Assembly: GCF_007748115.1 (NCBI RefSeq)
Contig: NZ_CP036289.1
Coordinates: 6,386,001 to 6,450,000, forward strand
DNA: 64,000 bases
From: Bremerella volcania
GTDB taxonomy: Bacteria > Planctomycetota > Planctomycetia > Pirellulales > Pirellulaceae
Direction: 5' to 3'
The first letter of the stretch is position 1. Every line of letters begins with the position of its first letter. A program made the translations under genes and the position numbers. The notes beneath the pieces were generated by a model that saw only the letters and a program-made list of their open reading frames with translations, searched no databases and was not told the DNA's origin. Shown one piece after another: positions 46,266 through 55,429 of the stretch.

Positions 46266-48254
46266 ATGCACAATCCTCACCCCCGACCACACGACCCGCA
46301 AGGCTCTGCCGGAGTCTCGCTGAGCATCTTCGTTGATGGTCAACAGCAACCGATCTTCGACGATCAGTTGGGGAAAGAGGTTCTCGAGTTAAGTCTGAAA
46401 CAGCGAATCATTCTTGGTCGGCAAGATGTTGCCAAAGGGGATCCAGGTCCGTTCCGAACGATCACGTTCACCGACCATCGAAAGCTGATCATCACCTCGT
46501 TTCAGCAACGAGAGGTTTCGCGTCGCTCGCTCGACATTGCTCCCGATGCCGCCGGCAACTATCTCCGCGTGGGGAACATCGGCAATCACGAAGTTCCCAT
46601 GTCTCCTTCGTCGGAAGGTCGAATCACCCATCAGCAAGTCCGTACCTTCGTGACCAGCGAGCTGGCCCATAGCCCCGTTCGTTTGTTGATCGGGGACAAC
46701 CTGGCCATTCAATTAAGCGGTTACGGCGCTCCGGTCGATCATCCGTTTCCTGAACCAAGCCCCACGAACATCTCGCAGAGCGTGGCGGATGTGGCCGAAA
46801 TGATGCGACAAAGTCGTATGGCTGACGGCTACGCCACACCCAGCGGTCCGTCCAGTGCCGATGTCGAACGAATCCTGGGCGCGGTAAGTGACGTTCTCGA
46901 GAAAGCAGCCAGCTCGCCTGACTTCTTTTCTTCAGCCGCGGAGAATGTCTGCAAACTCGGCAACTTCGATTCGTGCTCGTACCTGGGACTCGATCAACTT
47001 GCCAACCAGTGGCAGTGCGAAGCAACCTGGCCGGCGACCGACTCCGCCTCGTTGGAAGGTCCCGTCTTCGACAGCCAGGCACTAGAGTACATTTGGTCCA
47101 ATCGCCAAACGTGGTCGACGCCCATCATCGACGGAGAGCAGCAACCTCAAGAGCGCGTCGTCGTAACTCCCGTCGTTTCCCACGAGAGTGTCGTTGGGGC
47201 GCTCTACGCATCGAAGCGGCCGCACAAACTCGGCGACGACACGATGGCCGATTGCGAAGTCAAGTTCGTCGAAGTCATTCGCGATTGCCTCACGGTCGGG
47301 CTCGAGCGACTCAAGAAGGAGCAAGAGGCCGCCAAGCAACAAGTTTGCCTGGCCCAGTTCTTCCCACCCGGCATCGCCGATCGTATTCTGTACGACGAGA
47401 CCCTGCTGGAAACTCGCGAAGAGAACATCACGGTGCTCTTCTGCGATATTCGTGGTTTCAGCACCATCAGTTCCGCGCTGGGCTCGGTTCAAACGCTGCA
47501 GTGGCTACGGGAAGTGTTGGGGGAACTTTCCGAAAGCGTCATTCGCCACGATGGCGTGCTATTGGAATACGTCGGCGACGAATTGGTCGCGATGTGGGGT
47601 GCCCCAGACTATCAACCGGAACACCCCAACCTCGCCTGTCAGGCAGCCATCGACATGATCGGCAAGCTCGACCAGTTGAATCAGCTATGGTCCGATCGTA
47701 TCCCGGACGATCTGCTTCCCTTCGGATTGACCATCGGGATCAATACCGGCGACTGCGTGGTCGGAAAAAAGGGGACCGATTACAAATACATGTGGGGACC
47801 GCTTGGCCCCACCGTTAATATCGCGAGTAGAATTCAAGGTGCCACCAAGCAGTTCTGTCCCAAGCAGGAGCGGGACGAATCGGGAACGCTCTATTATCCG
47901 CCGGAGATCTTGATCACCGAATCGACTCGGCTCGGCGTAACGACCAACATGCCGACTCGTTTCCTCGGAACGATCAAAGTCGTCAACATTCCCGAGCCTG
48001 TTCGCGTGTATGAACTGTCTGCCAGAGCTTCCGGTAGCTGGAACCAATTGCGGCAGAACTACGAGGCGGCCTATCGCCAGTTTGAAGAACGCAACTTCCT
48101 GGAAGCTCTCAATACGCTGGACGGGATTTCCAAAGTCGAAGAATGCCAGTCCGACGGGCCTACCAAGTGCCTTCGCGATCGAGCCCTGATGCTTCTGCAG
48201 AATCCCAAGCTGATCGGCAAAGAACATCCTGTCTGGATGCTCGATCAGAAATAA
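46266..48254 (+). CDS. Class III nucleotide cyclase with GAF domain
   Basis: 662 residues. N-terminus (about 15-150) resembles a degenerate FHA fold (LKQRIILGRQD, ISQSVADVAEMMR linker). A GAF domain follows (about 200-335). The cyclase domain (about 385-590) has metal Asp394 (FCDIRGFS) and Asp438 (YVGDELVAMWG), and transition-state Asn518 and Arg522 (GPTVNIASRIQ). The C-terminal end (about 600-662) is TPR-like. The IGPLGPTVN loop at the purine site is the planctomycete type; ATP or GTP preference is not decided. Divergent from the stressosome operon. No effector gene lies nearby. Confidence 0.9.
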   Translation: MHNPHPRPHDPQGSAGVSLSIFVDGQQQPIFDDQLGKEVLELSLKQRIILGRQDVAKGDPGPFRTITFTDHRKLIITSFQQREVSRRSLDIAPDAAGNYLRVGNIGNHEVPMSPSSEGRITHQQVRTFVTSELAHSPVRLLIGDNLAIQLSGYGAPVDHPFPEPSPTNISQSVADVAEMMRQSRMADGYATPSGPSSADVERILGAVSDVLEKAASSPDFFSSAAENVCKLGNFDSCSYLGLDQLANQWQCEATWPATDSASLEGPVFDSQALEYIWSNRQTWSTPIIDGEQQPQERVVVTPVVSHESVVGALYASKRPHKLGDDTMADCEVKFVEVIRDCLTVGLERLKKEQEAAKQQVCLAQFFPPGIADRILYDETLLETREENITVLFCDIRGFSTISSALGSVQTLQWLREVLGELSESVIRHDGVLLEYVGDELVAMWGAPDYQPEHPNLACQAAIDMIGKLDQLNQLWSDRIPDDLLPFGLTIGINTGDCVVGKKGTDYKYMWGPLGPTVNIASRIQGATKQFCPKQERDESGTLYYPPEILITESTRLGVTTNMPTRFLGTIKVVNIPEPVRVYELSARASGSWNQLRQNYEAAYRQFEERNFLEALNTLDGISKVEECQSDGPTKCLRDRALMLLQNPKLIGKEHPVWMLDQK

Positions 48255-48259
48255 ACTCT

Positions 48260-48312
48260 CTCTTCAGGTCTGCCCCAGTGGCTGATTCCTAAGAAAGCCA
48301 CTACCTGAAGAG
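48260..48312. repeat. First of three consecutive hairpins after the cyclase gene
   Basis: CTCTTCAGGT and ACCTGAAGAG pair, and AGTGGCT and AGCCACT pair inside, giving a 17-bp stem with a seven-base bulge and a 12-base loop. It starts five bases past the cyclase stop codon. Confidence 0.8.
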
Positions 48313-48315
48313 AAA

Positions 48316-48381
48316 AAGAACGCGTCGATCGGCACCAGGTCACCGTTCCCACACATCGACAGGGCCGACCGACGCGTTCTT
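48316..48381. repeat. Second hairpin after the cyclase gene
   Basis: AAGAACGCGTCGATCGGC and GCCGACCGACGCGTTCTT are reverse complements except one base, an 18-bp stem with a 30-base loop. A run of A precedes the left arm, so on the minus strand a T tract follows. Confidence 0.82.
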
Positions 48382-48386
48382 GGCAT

Positions 48387-48469
48387 TAGAGCGTTTCCAA
48401 TTCATCTGTAGCGTCCTTGGCTGGCTGCGGCAGCGCCCATGACGCTACCGCTAACTTCGAAACGCTCTA
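48387..48469. repeat. Third, nested hairpin before the OxyR-type gene
   Basis: TAGAGCGTTTC and GAAACGCTCTA (48387-48397, 48459-48469) enclose GTAGCGTC and GACGCTAC (48408-48415, 48441-48448) and an inner GCTG/CAGC. All arms are perfect. The concentric shape suggests a mobile palindromic (MITE/REP-like) or structured-RNA element. Confidence 0.82.
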
Positions 48470-48504
48470 GCTTCCAGAATAGCGATCATCCAGGTATAAC
48501 GGAA

Positions 48505-48541
48505 ATTCGTTGTTCCTATCTTGGTGATAAGTGCTACCTAT
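48505..48541. promoter_or_regulatory. OxyR-like operator overlapping the start codon of the OxyR-type gene
   Basis: ATTCGTTGTTCCTAT, seven bases, then ATAAGTGCTACCTAT: each half fits ATAGNTNNNANCTAT in its CTAT end and GT at the N-T position, and the downstream half matches in all but one defined base. Spacing of the two halves (15-7-15) is that of known OxyR tetramer sites. It ends in the ATG itself, which suits autorepression. Confidence 0.5.
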
Positions 48542-49430
48542 GGAAATTCATCAGCTGCGATACTTCGTCGCGGTCGCGGAACTCGAAAACTTTACGCGTG
48601 CCGCCGAGCAATGTCATGTCACCCAACCGTCGCTCAGCCAGCAAATTGCCAAGCTGGAGCGCGAACTGGGGACAAGGCTCCTGGATCGGCTGGGCAGAAC
48701 GGTCGTACTGACCGACTCAGGCAAAGAGTTGTTGCCGCGCGCCCGGCGAATCCTCAAGGAAGTCGACTCGGCCGAAGGTTGGTTCAAGAAGCCGGAAGGC
48801 CCCGAGTCGGTCAGTCTGCGCGTGGGGGCCTTGCCGACGATCGCTCCCTATCAGCTGCCGCAGATCATCCAGCACTTTCGACAGGAGATGCCACAAGTCA
48901 CGTTGACGCTAGTCGAAGACTATACCGACCACCTTCTCGATCGGCTGCTCAAGGGCACCCTGGATGTCGCCGTTTTGGCCCTGCCTATCGACGACGCGCG
49001 CATCCAGGTTGAACCCTTATTTCGCGAGCCGCTGATGGTCGTGCTTCCTCATTCGCACCCACTTGCCGATAAGCCTTCCCTCTCGTTCAACCAGGTCCGC
49101 CAGGAACCGTTCGTCCTGCTGCACGAAGTGCATTGCTTGGGGGAACAGATTCTGGGTTTCTGCCGTCAACAAGAGTTCCAGCCACACGTCGTTTGCGAGA
49201 GCGCCCAGATCTCGACGATCCAGGAACTGATTCGTCTGGGCGTGGGGATTTCATTGCTTCCCGAAATGGCGATTGACCCAGCGGACGACTCTTGTGTTTA
49301 TCTGCCGATTCGCAAAATCCAACCCTTCCGGACCATCGCCGCGGCCTGGAATCGGCATCGAACGGTCACGCGTCCTCAGAACCTGTTGCTCGACATTCTC
49401 CGTCGTGAAGAACCGGTTGCGACCAAGTAA
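48540..49430 (+). CDS. OxyR-type LysR peroxide-sensing regulator
   Basis: 296 residues from the ATG at 48540. LysR N-terminal HTH (ELENFTRAAEQCHVTQPSL and LSQQIAKLERELG). The effector domain holds C199 and C208 in HCLGEQILGFC, identical in spacing to E. coli OxyR (HCLRDQAMGFC), so a peroxide-sensitive disulfide is likely. No peroxidase or catalase gene is adjacent. A possible OxyR box overlaps its start. Confidence 0.9.
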   Translation: MEIHQLRYFVAVAELENFTRAAEQCHVTQPSLSQQIAKLERELGTRLLDRLGRTVVLTDSGKELLPRARRILKEVDSAEGWFKKPEGPESVSLRVGALPTIAPYQLPQIIQHFRQEMPQVTLTLVEDYTDHLLDRLLKGTLDVAVLALPIDDARIQVEPLFREPLMVVLPHSHPLADKPSLSFNQVRQEPFVLLHEVHCLGEQILGFCRQQEFQPHVVCESAQISTIQELIRLGVGISLLPEMAIDPADDSCVYLPIRKIQPFRTIAAAWNRHRTVTRPQNLLLDILRREEPVATK

Positions 49431-49561
49431 GCAGCCCAGCGCAAGCGTGCTAGCACAAATTGATCTTGGATGAATTCGGCACGTCGCTATACTCTCGCCC
49501 GCCTGGAACTGTCTCTGATGGGTAAGAAAGCATGAGGCAGAGTGGCCTGGCCGAGGAAACC

Positions 49562-51835
49562 ATGCGTATTTTATCGACTCACAAACTGATCTGCTCAGGG
49601 GTTTTGGTCCTCGCTGCTTGCGGGTGGGCTGTTGCCGAACCGGTTCGTCTCACGTTGGACGAGACCGACCAGCCAGTCACCGCAGCAACGGTAGCCCCAG
49701 TACAACATACCGAGCCGATCCGCCCGACCGCCTCGCGCCCATTCTCCCTTTCGCTGACCGCGGATGGAGATCCGCCCGAATCTTCCGCCGTTCGTCAGGC
49801 TTCCGCCCAAGAGCCACCAACACCCAACCAAGACACCAGGGTATCGGTCCGCCCCCCCGATGGCGCTCAGGTTGCACAGCCGATAGCCAACGGCCCGCTG
49901 CGGGTCTATGGGATTCACGAAGAGAAAATCGACAATCCTGCGGCCCTCCAAGGGACTTCGAGATTCACCCAGTCGACCACGCCGCTCCAGCCAACCAAAA
50001 AAGCCCAGGTCGATGCATCACCGATGGACGAGGCACCACTCTCGCGATTCTCCCAGGCACCGGTTTCGGTAACGCCTAATCCTGAAGCTAAGACAACATC
50101 CCCGGCGACTGTCGAGCCTTCGAATGCTACGACCATGGCAGCCGCAACCGAGGCTTTCTCGGTCTGGCAGATCTTCCCTGGTAAAACATCGCTGGCGCAA
50201 ATCGAAAGTCAATGGGGCAAGCCCGTTCAATCACGACGTATCGATCAAGACAAGCACGTTCGGCTATACCAGCAGCAAGATTTCGCCAAAGTCGAAATCG
50301 CGGTCGAAAAGGATCAGATCGTTTCAGTGTTTCTGATCCCTGCCAAACCGATGTCGCTTGACCTGGTAGAGCAGAAGTTTGATCTCACCAACATCGAACC
50401 AGCCGCCGTGCGCGACTCGTCGGGACGTCACCTCGGAAAGATTTATCCCGAACGCGGCGTCCTAATTCCCCAGTCCGCGGAAGGAAGTCCTCTGGAGGTC
50501 GATCGCATCATCGTTCAAGCTCCATCGGCCGAATCGTTTATGATCCGGGCCAGCAGTCGCTCGCCGCTCGAATTCCGCGACCGATTGAACGACTATCAAT
50601 TGGCAATCGCCCAGGAGCCGTATTCCGCGGAAGCCTGGTACGAAACCTCGTTGATCCTGCATCGCTTGGGACGGGATACGGAAGCCTTCGAAGCGGCCAG
50701 AAAAGCAACCTCCGGCGTCGGCTCTTCCGCCGAACATCGTCTGCATCGCACGCTGCTGACCGTCGTTCAAGGCAACCTGGCCAGCGGCATCCACAACACG
50801 CAGCAGATCGCGGAAGACGTGACCGTGCCTGAGCACGTACGGGCTAAAGCGCATTGCCAATGGGGCGATCTCTTGCAGATGGCAGGACCGCAAAAAAACC
50901 GCGAAGCAGTGCAGCATCACGTCAAAGCGATCGAGATCGCCTCGCCGCTGGTGAACGATGCCAATCAGCAGGTACGCCGCGCAGCCAAGCAGGTTCTCGT
51001 CGATGCTCACATGGCACTGGCGATCGATATCGCCACCGGCGATTGGGAAAAGAAAGAACAGACCGTCAATCAGTGGCTCTTGCGATCGAAGGTCTATATC
51101 GATGACATGGTCACCAACGAAGAGGGAACCGGCGAGCTTCGCATGGCATGGCTGACTAAGTCGTTGATGGCGCATAGTTTTTACAATGCTCCGTTCGATC
51201 CCGGCGATTCGATCGATCAGATTGTCGGTCAATATCGCGAGTTGCATGGCAAGACGGACGATCCCTTCTTCCACCGTGCTTTGGAATGGGAAACAGGCCA
51301 GGCCCTGTCGCAGGCCGTCTTCATCGAACACTCGCGCGGCAAGCACGATTCCGCATTGAAACTGGCTGATCAGACCCGAGCCTTTCTCCGAGGTGGATTG
51401 GCCGGCCGAGAAGTCGGCATCGCCGATCACCTGTTGCTCGGGAATCTTTATTTTCGTGCCGGTGCCATTTGTGCCGTCCAGAAGCAGGATCACAACGCAG
51501 CTGTCCACTGGTACGAACTGGCCATGCAGCACCTCACCGACCAGTCCCTGCAAAACATCATGCTCGATCGCCGCGGCGAATCGCTGGTGAGCATGGGTGT
51601 TTCCTTCTGGGCGACCGGAAACCGCGAGCAAGGCGTTGCGTTGACCGAGCAAGGCAAGTCGCTGATCGAGTCGGCGACCGCTCAAAACGCGGCCTTGCAG
51701 AAGAAGCTGATCGTTCCGCTCGACAATCTGGCCGAGATGCATCGCGAACTGGGCAATGCCCAGAAGAGTGCCCAATATACGGCATCGGCCCAGAAAATCC
51801 GCCAGGCGCTGGGCGACAATACGATCTCGCGATAA
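49562..51835 (+). CDS. Secreted TPR-like repeat protein, unknown function
   Basis: 757 residues from the ATG at 49562, the start of a signal peptide (MRILSTHKLICSGVLVLAA..). After a Pro/Thr/Ala-rich unstructured region (about 30-200) there is a small mixed domain (about 205-340; SVWQIFPGKTSLAQIESQWG, DLVEQKFDLTNIEPAAV) and then repeated TPR-like helices (about 350-750; FRDRLNDYQLAIAQEPYSAEAW, AVHWYELAMQHLTD). Function unknown; likely a periplasmic scaffold. Upstream gap of 131 bases to the OxyR-type gene. Confidence 0.8.
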   Translation: MRILSTHKLICSGVLVLAACGWAVAEPVRLTLDETDQPVTAATVAPVQHTEPIRPTASRPFSLSLTADGDPPESSAVRQASAQEPPTPNQDTRVSVRPPDGAQVAQPIANGPLRVYGIHEEKIDNPAALQGTSRFTQSTTPLQPTKKAQVDASPMDEAPLSRFSQAPVSVTPNPEAKTTSPATVEPSNATTMAAATEAFSVWQIFPGKTSLAQIESQWGKPVQSRRIDQDKHVRLYQQQDFAKVEIAVEKDQIVSVFLIPAKPMSLDLVEQKFDLTNIEPAAVRDSSGRHLGKIYPERGVLIPQSAEGSPLEVDRIIVQAPSAESFMIRASSRSPLEFRDRLNDYQLAIAQEPYSAEAWYETSLILHRLGRDTEAFEAARKATSGVGSSAEHRLHRTLLTVVQGNLASGIHNTQQIAEDVTVPEHVRAKAHCQWGDLLQMAGPQKNREAVQHHVKAIEIASPLVNDANQQVRRAAKQVLVDAHMALAIDIATGDWEKKEQTVNQWLLRSKVYIDDMVTNEEGTGELRMAWLTKSLMAHSFYNAPFDPGDSIDQIVGQYRELHGKTDDPFFHRALEWETGQALSQAVFIEHSRGKHDSALKLADQTRAFLRGGLAGREVGIADHLLLGNLYFRAGAICAVQKQDHNAAVHWYELAMQHLTDQSLQNIMLDRRGESLVSMGVSFWATGNREQGVALTEQGKSLIESATAQNAALQKKLIVPLDNLAEMHRELGNAQKSAQYTASAQKIRQALGDNTISR

Positions 51836-51935
51836 CCGCGGTTCACTTTCCGCAGCCATTTGCATTCTCTATGATGGAACTGGTGAACGAGTTCACCGGA
51901 TTCTTCTATCCAGGCAGCTGCATTCCGAGCCGCGT

Positions 51936-52844
51936 ATGGTCTTTGAACACATCGAGAAGCTCAAACGGGAATATACCGACAAGTACGTTTCCATTGGTCA
52001 TATGGTCCCCGAACTGAAGCGATTCGAGGGGCGAACCGGTATCGTCCGGACCGTCAACATGAGTGGCCGTGCGCTGGTTGAGTTCCTTGGTACCAACGAC
52101 ATTTCGTGGTACGACATCGACGTCGACTTCCTCAGAATCGTCGATCGACCGCCGGAACCGGGGCTAGAAAAGAAGCCTGAGAAAAAGGTCATCGCCAACG
52201 ACGCGACGCCGGAAAAGCCCTCGGCCAAGACAGCTGCCAAGTCGGCCTCCGGTGCAAGTACCGCCGACATACTCGCCATGGCCCGCGGGAAGAAGCCAAC
52301 CGAGACGAAGCCCAACAAGCAGAGCACGGCCGATATTTTGGCGGCGGCTCGAGGTGAGAAGAAGCCCCCGATGGAGAAGCCAGGGGCGAACAAGCCCAGC
52401 ACGGCGGATATCTTAGCGATGGCTCGAGGCAAAACGGCCGAGCCGAAAGAGAAGCAGGGGGAGCAATCACTCTCCACGGCCGAGAAGTTGGCGATGCTTC
52501 GCGGAGAAAAGAAAGACGAATCGGAAAGCGACGCCGCCGCGCAGAAAAAACCGAGCACTGCCGATATTCTGGCCATGGCTCGAGGAAAGAAGCCGGCGGA
52601 AGAGAAAAAAGAAGAATCCTCCCCGAAAGAGGAGAAGGAGCTCTCAACCGCCGAGAAACTGGCTCTCTTGCGCGGCGAGAAGCAAACCGAGCCAACTCAA
52701 TCCGATTCATCCGCCACGGAAGAAACCCCTAAAAAGCCGAGTACGGCGGACATTCTAGCCATGGCACGGGCTCAGAAGAAAACCGATCGCGATGCCTCGG
52801 GCGCTTCTGATTCTGATTCGAAGCACGATTCCTCACAGTCGTGA
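51936..52844 (+). CDS. Protein with seven STADILAMARG motifs, unknown function
   Basis: 302 residues from the ATG at 51936 (MVFEHIEKLKREYTDK); the longer frame to 51756 has a Arg-rich start that overlaps the previous gene. Residues 1-75 form a compact N-terminal domain (GHMVPELKRFEGRTGIVRTV, SWYDIDVDFLRIVD). Residues 80-302 are disordered, Lys/Glu-rich, with seven spaced copies of S-T-A-D/E-x-L-A-x-x-R-G (at 108, 130, 155, 180, 207, 237, 269), in two alternating forms: STADILAMARG and STAEKLAMLRG. The repeats look like short linear binding motifs. Cytoplasmic; no membrane helix. Confidence 0.75.
   Translation: MVFEHIEKLKREYTDKYVSIGHMVPELKRFEGRTGIVRTVNMSGRALVEFLGTNDISWYDIDVDFLRIVDRPPEPGLEKKPEKKVIANDATPEKPSAKTAAKSASGASTADILAMARGKKPTETKPNKQSTADILAAARGEKKPPMEKPGANKPSTADILAMARGKTAEPKEKQGEQSLSTAEKLAMLRGEKKDESESDAAAQKKPSTADILAMARGKKPAEEKKEESSPKEEKELSTAEKLALLRGEKQTEPTQSDSSATEETPKKPSTADILAMARAQKKTDRDASGASDSDSKHDSSQS
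52257..52772 (+). repeat. Seven protein-level repeats STADILAMARG/STAEKLAMLRG
   Basis: Copies begin at residues 108, 130, 155, 180, 207, 237 and 269, separated by 12-30 variable Lys/Glu/Pro-rich residues. The consensus is S-T-A-[DE]-[IK]-L-A-[MLA]-[AL]-R-[GA]. DNA of the copies differs at synonymous sites, so it is protein-level selection. Confidence 0.85.
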
Positions 52845-52961
52845 TGGAACGAAGCGTTCACGCAGGCGAACTCTTTGGTGTCCGATATTGTCCCTCACGG
52901 CGGATTAGGGAAAAATGGCGTTACCCCCTTGTAAGCACGTTAAGCCCCGCTGAAACCACGC

Positions 52962-53561
<600 letters not shown>

Positions 53562-53573
53562 AGGAGTTCACCC

Positions 53574-54785
53574 ATGTTATCGGTCACTGAGGCCCTCGAA
53601 GAAGTATCTCGCCACGCGTTTCGTTTACCCACGCAAGAGTGCCTCGCGATCGAAGCCATGGGAATGGCTCTCGCAGAAGACGTGATCAGCCCGGTCGAGT
53701 CCCCCGCCTTCGATAAAGCCATGATGGATGGCTTCGCTTTGATTGCCGCCGATACCGACCACGGCAACGTCAATCTGGAAATCGTCGAAGAGATCACCGC
53801 CGGAAACACGGCCAGCGAAGCCATCGAGTCGGGGCAAGCGGCACGCATCATGACCGGAGCACCGCTGCCGCCGGGTGCCGATTCGGTCATCATGGTCGAA
53901 GATACGCAGATCGACTCCGAGAACGTCGATCGCGTGCAGATTCTCCAACAAGTAAAGCGCGGCAGCCACGTGCTGAAAAAAGGGGAACTGCTTAGCAAAG
54001 GGCAGGTCGTGATCCCTGCCGGCTCGATCATTCGCCCAGTCGAGGTGGGCATCCTGTCTGATTTCACCGGAGCCAAAGCGCTCGTCCATCGCCGCCCAAC
54101 GGTCGCCATCATCTCGACCGGAGATGAGCTGGTGGGTCCCAACATCGAACCGGGCCCCGGACAAATCCGCAACACCAACGGACCCATGCTCGAAGCGATG
54201 GCGATCGAGGCGGGTGCGGTCGTCAAACAATTGGGCATCGTTCGCGACAACCGGGATGAACTTTCCGCTGCAATCGCCGAGGGCCTGGAAGCGGACGTCT
54301 TGTTGATCTCAGGCGGAATGTCGGTGGGCGTGAAGGACTTGGGGCCTTCGCTTCTGGCAGAGCAGGGGGTTGAAAAGATCTTTCACAAAGTCAAGCTCAA
54401 GCCTGGGAAGCCACTCTGGTTTGGCAAACAGGGTGGCACCGACAATCCGACGCTCGTCTTTGGTCTGCCAGGCAACCCGGCCAGTAGCCTGGTTTGCTTC
54501 CACTTGTTTGTGCGGACGGCGTTGAATGAACTGGTGGGGCGAAGCAACGTCTCCCCGTTCGTTTCCGGCTTCTTACTGACACGTGACTTCGTCAATCCTG
54601 GTAATCGCCCCGTTTTCTTCCCGGCGTTTGCCAGTCGCAAAGAGGGTGGCGGTGCGACGATCGCTCCACTCAACTGGAAGGGCTCAGCCGATCTGGCCAC
54701 GCTCGCCCAGGCCAACGCACTGGCCTGTTTCGAGGAGAATAGCCAGTACGAAGCTGGACAATTCGTGTCGGCTGTGATGGTCTAG
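53574..54785 (+). CDS. moeA: Molybdopterin molybdenumtransferase MoeA
   Basis: 403 residues, ATG with AAAGGAG seven bases upstream, 12 bases after the amidotransferase stop. MoeA inserts molybdate into adenylylated molybdopterin. Motifs: MMDGFA near 50, MTGAPLPPGADSV, STGDELV, RNTNGPML, SGGMSVGVKDLG, PGKPLWFG and GLPGNPASSLVCF. It shows that the strain makes molybdenum enzymes, though none is in the window. Confidence 0.95.
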   Translation: MLSVTEALEEVSRHAFRLPTQECLAIEAMGMALAEDVISPVESPAFDKAMMDGFALIAADTDHGNVNLEIVEEITAGNTASEAIESGQAARIMTGAPLPPGADSVIMVEDTQIDSENVDRVQILQQVKRGSHVLKKGELLSKGQVVIPAGSIIRPVEVGILSDFTGAKALVHRRPTVAIISTGDELVGPNIEPGPGQIRNTNGPMLEAMAIEAGAVVKQLGIVRDNRDELSAAIAEGLEADVLLISGGMSVGVKDLGPSLLAEQGVEKIFHKVKLKPGKPLWFGKQGGTDNPTLVFGLPGNPASSLVCFHLFVRTALNELVGRSNVSPFVSGFLLTRDFVNPGNRPVFFPAFASRKEGGGATIAPLNWKGSADLATLAQANALACFEENSQYEAGQFVSAVMV

Positions 54786-54905
54786 CCCCTGCTTACAGGT
54801 CATTGGTCAATAGCCGAATGTGGGTTACACTTCTCCGTGATATACGGAGTACCAGAACTGAGGGTACTCTCGACTTGAAGGGGCACATTGAAGTCGAGGC
54901 ATCAC

Positions 54906-55349
54906 GTGAGTCAATTGACGAAGCTGGCCAGGGATTGGTTCGAACTGGTATGGAACCAGCGTAGTGACGAAGCCATCTTTGATTTGTCTGCCAAGAACGC
55001 TGTCGGATACGCCGAGTCAGACATCCGTTATTTCAGCATGGAGACGTTCAAGGAGTTCCGAGACAACGTTCTGGCCGCCATGCCAGACCTTCACATGAAT
55101 ATCGAAGCGGTAATCGAACAACGACCTCACGTCGTCGTCCGATGGTTTCTGACCGGAACGCATACCGGAGATGGATTTGGATTCACTCCCACCCTTTCGC
55201 GTGTCGCGCTCCGCGGCATGACCTGGCTGAAAGCCGACGAAAACGACAAATTCGTCGAAGGATGGGACTGCTGGAACCAGGGGCGCATGCTGCAGATCTT
55301 TGTGGGTGCCGCCAAAGGGAATCCTCCGCCTGAAGAAGACGAGCCGTAG
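54906..55349 (+). CDS. SnoaL-like/ester-cyclase-fold protein
   Basis: 147 residues from a GTG at 54906 (GAGG six bases upstream); TTG 54888 is an alternative. NTF2-like fold of the SnoaL/ester-cyclase type: FELVWNQRSDEAIFDL, HVVVRWFLTGTHTG, and FVEGWDCWNQGRMLQ. Substrate unknown; such domains bind small hydrophobic ligands or catalyse aldol cyclisation. Confidence 0.8.
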   Translation: MSQLTKLARDWFELVWNQRSDEAIFDLSAKNAVGYAESDIRYFSMETFKEFRDNVLAAMPDLHMNIEAVIEQRPHVVVRWFLTGTHTGDGFGFTPTLSRVALRGMTWLKADENDKFVEGWDCWNQGRMLQIFVGAAKGNPPPEEDEP

Positions 55350-55429
55350 TCGCAAGTCGACCTAGGACTGACTCGTGAAACCGCTTAGATTAGAGGCTCT
55401 CCATCGCCCGGTTTCCCACGAGTATCGTT

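Noticed and set aside
46266-48254. Cyclase as part of a Pycsar defence system
   Set aside because: Pycsar needs a cyclic-nucleotide-binding effector next to it; the neighbours are a stressosome operon and an OxyR-type regulator, and no effector was found.
50462-51865. 467-residue minus-strand ORF
   Set aside because: Shadow of the TPR protein gene, whose signal peptide and repeats are clear.
52257-52772. CRISPR array or tandem DNA repeat
   Set aside because: Repetition is at protein level within one reading frame, with variable spacing and synonymous differences between copies.
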